Origin: Saccharopolyspora soli | GTDB lineage: Bacteria > Actinomycetota > Actinomycetes > Mycobacteriales > Pseudonocardiaceae | Assembly: GCF_022678645.1 (NCBI RefSeq) | Contig: NZ_JALBWV010000029.1 | Coordinates: 45,599-109,598 of the forward strand | Reading direction: 5' to 3' | Length of the DNA stretch: 64,000 nucleotides | Shown here: piece after piece, positions 62,105-64,000 of the stretch | How the letters are laid out: each line of letters opens with the position of its first letter | Numbering within the stretch: position 1 is the first letter of the stretch | Made by a program: the position numbers and the translations under genes | The notes under the pieces: model-generated | What the model was told of the DNA's origin: nothing | Seen by the model: only the letters and a program-made list of their open reading frames with translations | Database searches by the model: none

Positions 62105-63868
62105 GTGGACGTGACGTCGATCAGCAAGGTTCTGGTCGCCAACCGCGGTGAGATCGCGGTGCGGGTGATCCGCGCCTGCAAGGACGAGGGCATCGCCTCC
62201 GTCGCCGTTTACGCCGAGCCGGACGCCGACGCGACGTTCGTGCGGCTGGCCGACGAGGCGTTCGCGCTGGGCGGTTCGACGCCGGGCGAGTCGTACCTGA
62301 GCATCGACAAGATCATCGACGTCGCGAAGCGGTCGGAAGCCGACGCGGTGCACCCCGGTTACGGGTTCCTGTCCGAGAACGCCGAGTTCGCGCAAGCGGT
62401 GCTCGACGCCGGACTGATCTGGATCGGCCCGTCCCCCCAGGCGATCCGGGACCTCGGCGACAAGGTCACCGCCCGGCACATCGCGACCCGCGCCGGGGCA
62501 CCGCTGGTGCCGGGCACCAAGGACCCGGTGTCGGGCGCCGACGAAGTGGTCGCCTTCGCCGAGGAGCACGGCCTGCCGGTGGCCATCAAGGCCGCGTTCG
62601 GCGGCGGCGGTCGAGGTCTGAAGGTGGCTCGGACGCTGGAGGAGATCCCGGAGCTGTACGCCTCCGCGGTGCGGGAGGCCGAGACCGCGTTCGGCCGAGG
62701 CGAGTGCTTCGTGGAGCGCTACCTGGACCGGCCGCGGCACGTCGAAGCGCAGGTCATCGCCGACCAGCACCGCAACGTGGTGGTCGTCGGCACCCGCGAC
62801 TGCTCGTTGCAGCGCCGCCACCAGAAGCTCGTCGAGGAGGCCCCGGCGCCGTTCCTCACCGACGAGCAGCGCCGCACCATCCACGAGGCGGCGCGGGCGA
62901 TCTGCGCGGAGGCTGGCTACTACGGTGCGGGCACCGTGGAGTTCCTGGTGGGCCTGGACGGGACGATCTCGTTCCTGGAGGTCAACACCCGGCTGCAGGT
63001 GGAACACCCGGTCTCGGAGGAGACCACCGGCCTCGACCTGGTCCGAGAGCAGTTCCGGATCGCAGCGGGGGAGAAGCTGCGCATCACCGCGGACCCCGAG
63101 CCGCGCGGCCACTCGCTGGAGTTCCGCATCAACGGCGAGGACGCGGGCCGCGGCTTCCTACCCGCGCCCGGCACGGTCACCCGCTTCGTCGCCCCGCAGG
63201 GACCGGGTGTCCGGGTGGATGCCGGGGTGGAGACGGGCAGCGTGATCGGCGGGCAGTTCGACTCGCTGCTGGCCAAGGTGATCGTCACCGGTGCCGACCG
63301 CCAGCAAGCCCTGGAGCGATCCCGGCGGGTGCTGGACGAAATGGTCGTCGAGGGGATGGCCACGGTGCTGCCCTTCCACCGCGCGATCGTCCGAGACCCG
63401 GCGTTCGTCGGCACCGACGGGTTCACGGTGCACACCCGCTGGATCGAGACGGAGTTCGACAACACCATCGAACCGTTCACCGGAGGTGCGGAGGTCGAGG
63501 AAGCGGAGCCGAGGCAGACGATCACGGTAGAGGTGGGTGGCCGTCGCCTGGAGGTCTCACTCCCCGCCGAGTTCGCCGCGCCGTCGGCGGCGCCAGCGGC
63601 GAAGGCGAAGCCGCGCAAGCGTTCTGCGGGCAAGGCCGGAGCGGCGGTCTCCGGCGATGCGGTGACGGCGCCGATGCAGGGCACGATCGTGAAGATCGCG
63701 GTAACCGACGGCCAGCAGATAGCGGCGGGTGACCTGATCGCGGTGCTGGAAGCGATGAAGATGGAAAACCCGGTAACGGCCCACAAATCGGGCACGGTGA
63801 CGGGCCTGTCGGCTCAGCCAGGCGACTCGGTGTCCCAAGGCACCACCCTCTGCGAACTGAAGGACTGA
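62105..63868 (+). CDS. Acyl-CoA carboxylase alpha subunit (biotin carboxylase + BCCP)
   Basis: 587 residues. N-terminal biotin carboxylase ([35 protein letters not shown] loop, [14 protein letters not shown] active site), an Ala/Lys-rich linker, then a biotinyl domain with the biotin Lys in EAMKM. It carboxylates biotin with ATP and bicarbonate. Start GTG 62105 (GGAG nine bases upstream) fits better than the TTG at 62096 directly next to the ribosome site. Completes the beta-epsilon-alpha set. Confidence 0.96.
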   Translation: MDVTSISKVLVANRGEIAVRVIRACKDEGIASVAVYAEPDADATFVRLADEAFALGGSTPGESYLSIDKIIDVAKRSEADAVHPGYGFLSENAEFAQAVLDAGLIWIGPSPQAIRDLGDKVTARHIATRAGAPLVPGTKDPVSGADEVVAFAEEHGLPVAIKAAFGGGGRGLKVARTLEEIPELYASAVREAETAFGRGECFVERYLDRPRHVEAQVIADQHRNVVVVGTRDCSLQRRHQKLVEEAPAPFLTDEQRRTIHEAARAICAEAGYYGAGTVEFLVGLDGTISFLEVNTRLQVEHPVSEETTGLDLVREQFRIAAGEKLRITADPEPRGHSLEFRINGEDAGRGFLPAPGTVTRFVAPQGPGVRVDAGVETGSVIGGQFDSLLAKVIVTGADRQQALERSRRVLDEMVVEGMATVLPFHRAIVRDPAFVGTDGFTVHTRWIETEFDNTIEPFTGGAEVEEAEPRQTITVEVGGRRLEVSLPAEFAAPSAAPAAKAKPRKRSAGKAGAAVSGDAVTAPMQGTIVKIAVTDGQQIAAGDLIAVLEAMKMENPVTAHKSGTVTGLSAQPGDSVSQGTTLCELKD

Positions 63869-63874
63869 CGGTCG

Positions 63875-64000
63875 TGGGGGGGGGGAAACCCCCGGGGGGG
63901 GGGTGGGGGGCCCCCCCCCCCCCCCCACCCCCCGGGGGGGCCCCCCCCCCCCGGGGGGGGCGCGGGCTAGGTAGGGGGCGGGTAGTGCGCCGTTTTAGGG
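63875..64000. other. G/C homopolymer tract, probable assembly artefact
   Basis: After GGTCGTG the sequence becomes almost pure runs of G and C (runs of up to about 17) broken by a few A/T, unlike anything else in the window. It looks like a low-quality contig end or gap fill. No biology should be read from it. Confidence 0.8.

Overview
High-GC actinomycete chromosome. The best guess is a member of the Pseudonocardiales, probably Saccharopolyspora or a close relative. This is inferred from gene content and order: alaS-ruvX-mltG-aroE, aroC-aroK-aroB-aroQ, pepQ-efp-nusB, a BldD regulator next to pyrR-pyrB-pyrC, a DasR-type regulator with an N-acetylglucosamine PTS, and an acyl-CoA carboxylase with an epsilon subunit. 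GTG starts and 4-base GTGA/ATGA gene overlaps are frequent. No tRNA, rRNA, CRISPR array, intact insertion sequence or replication origin was seen.

Layout. 1-2450 is a decayed accessory patch: an ASCH-domain gene, then frameshifted remnants of a zinc-ribbon protein, a radical SAM protein and perhaps a HAD protein. 2450-14560 holds an XRE regulator, aspS, a DUF389 membrane protein, a kinase-like protein, a GNAT acetyltransferase, a secreted protein with beta-carbonic anhydrase and a SulP permease (bicarbonate handling), rarA and a 2-hydroxyacid dehydrogenase. 14758-20723 is a tightly packed housekeeping run (DUF948, DUF6167, alaS, ruvX, mltG, aroE). 20873-24268 is a GlcNAc PTS locus (HPr, EIIC, DasR-like regulator, EIIB, EIIA) with dre-like sites. 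24474-28794 carries a prepilin peptidase and the shikimate genes aroC-K-B-Q. 28919-36412 is mixed accessory and regulatory genes. 36529-43206 is pepQ-efp-nusB, bldD and the pyrimidine genes pyrR-pyrB-pyrC with a PyrR-type RNA leader.

From 43207 on the content is more accessory: a DrrAB-like ABC exporter; a GntR-controlled operon of CoA-transferase, CitE-like lyase, TRAP-type permease and a small membrane protein; a methyltransferase, an orphan XdhC, an acyl-CoA synthetase, an AraC fragment, recQ, a luciferase-like monooxygenase/FMN reductase pair, a glutamine-synthetase-like ligase and a double TetR regulator. The window ends with an acyl-CoA carboxylase operon (short leader ORF, beta, epsilon, alpha), followed by about 120 bases of G/C homopolymer that look like an assembly artefact.

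The most distinctive feature is a dispersed family of long intergenic inverted repeats. Most of their arms begin GTGA and end TCAC, often around GGGCACC/GGTGCCC. At least thirteen are present, mostly at 3' ends of genes. In two cases the repeat provides a stop codon; at 30397-30443 it provides the stop codons of both convergent genes. In one case a reading frame runs straight through the repeat. A second lead is the CoA-transferase/lyase/TRAP operon, which looks like uptake and cleavage of a citramalate- or malate-type acid without a recognisable binding protein.
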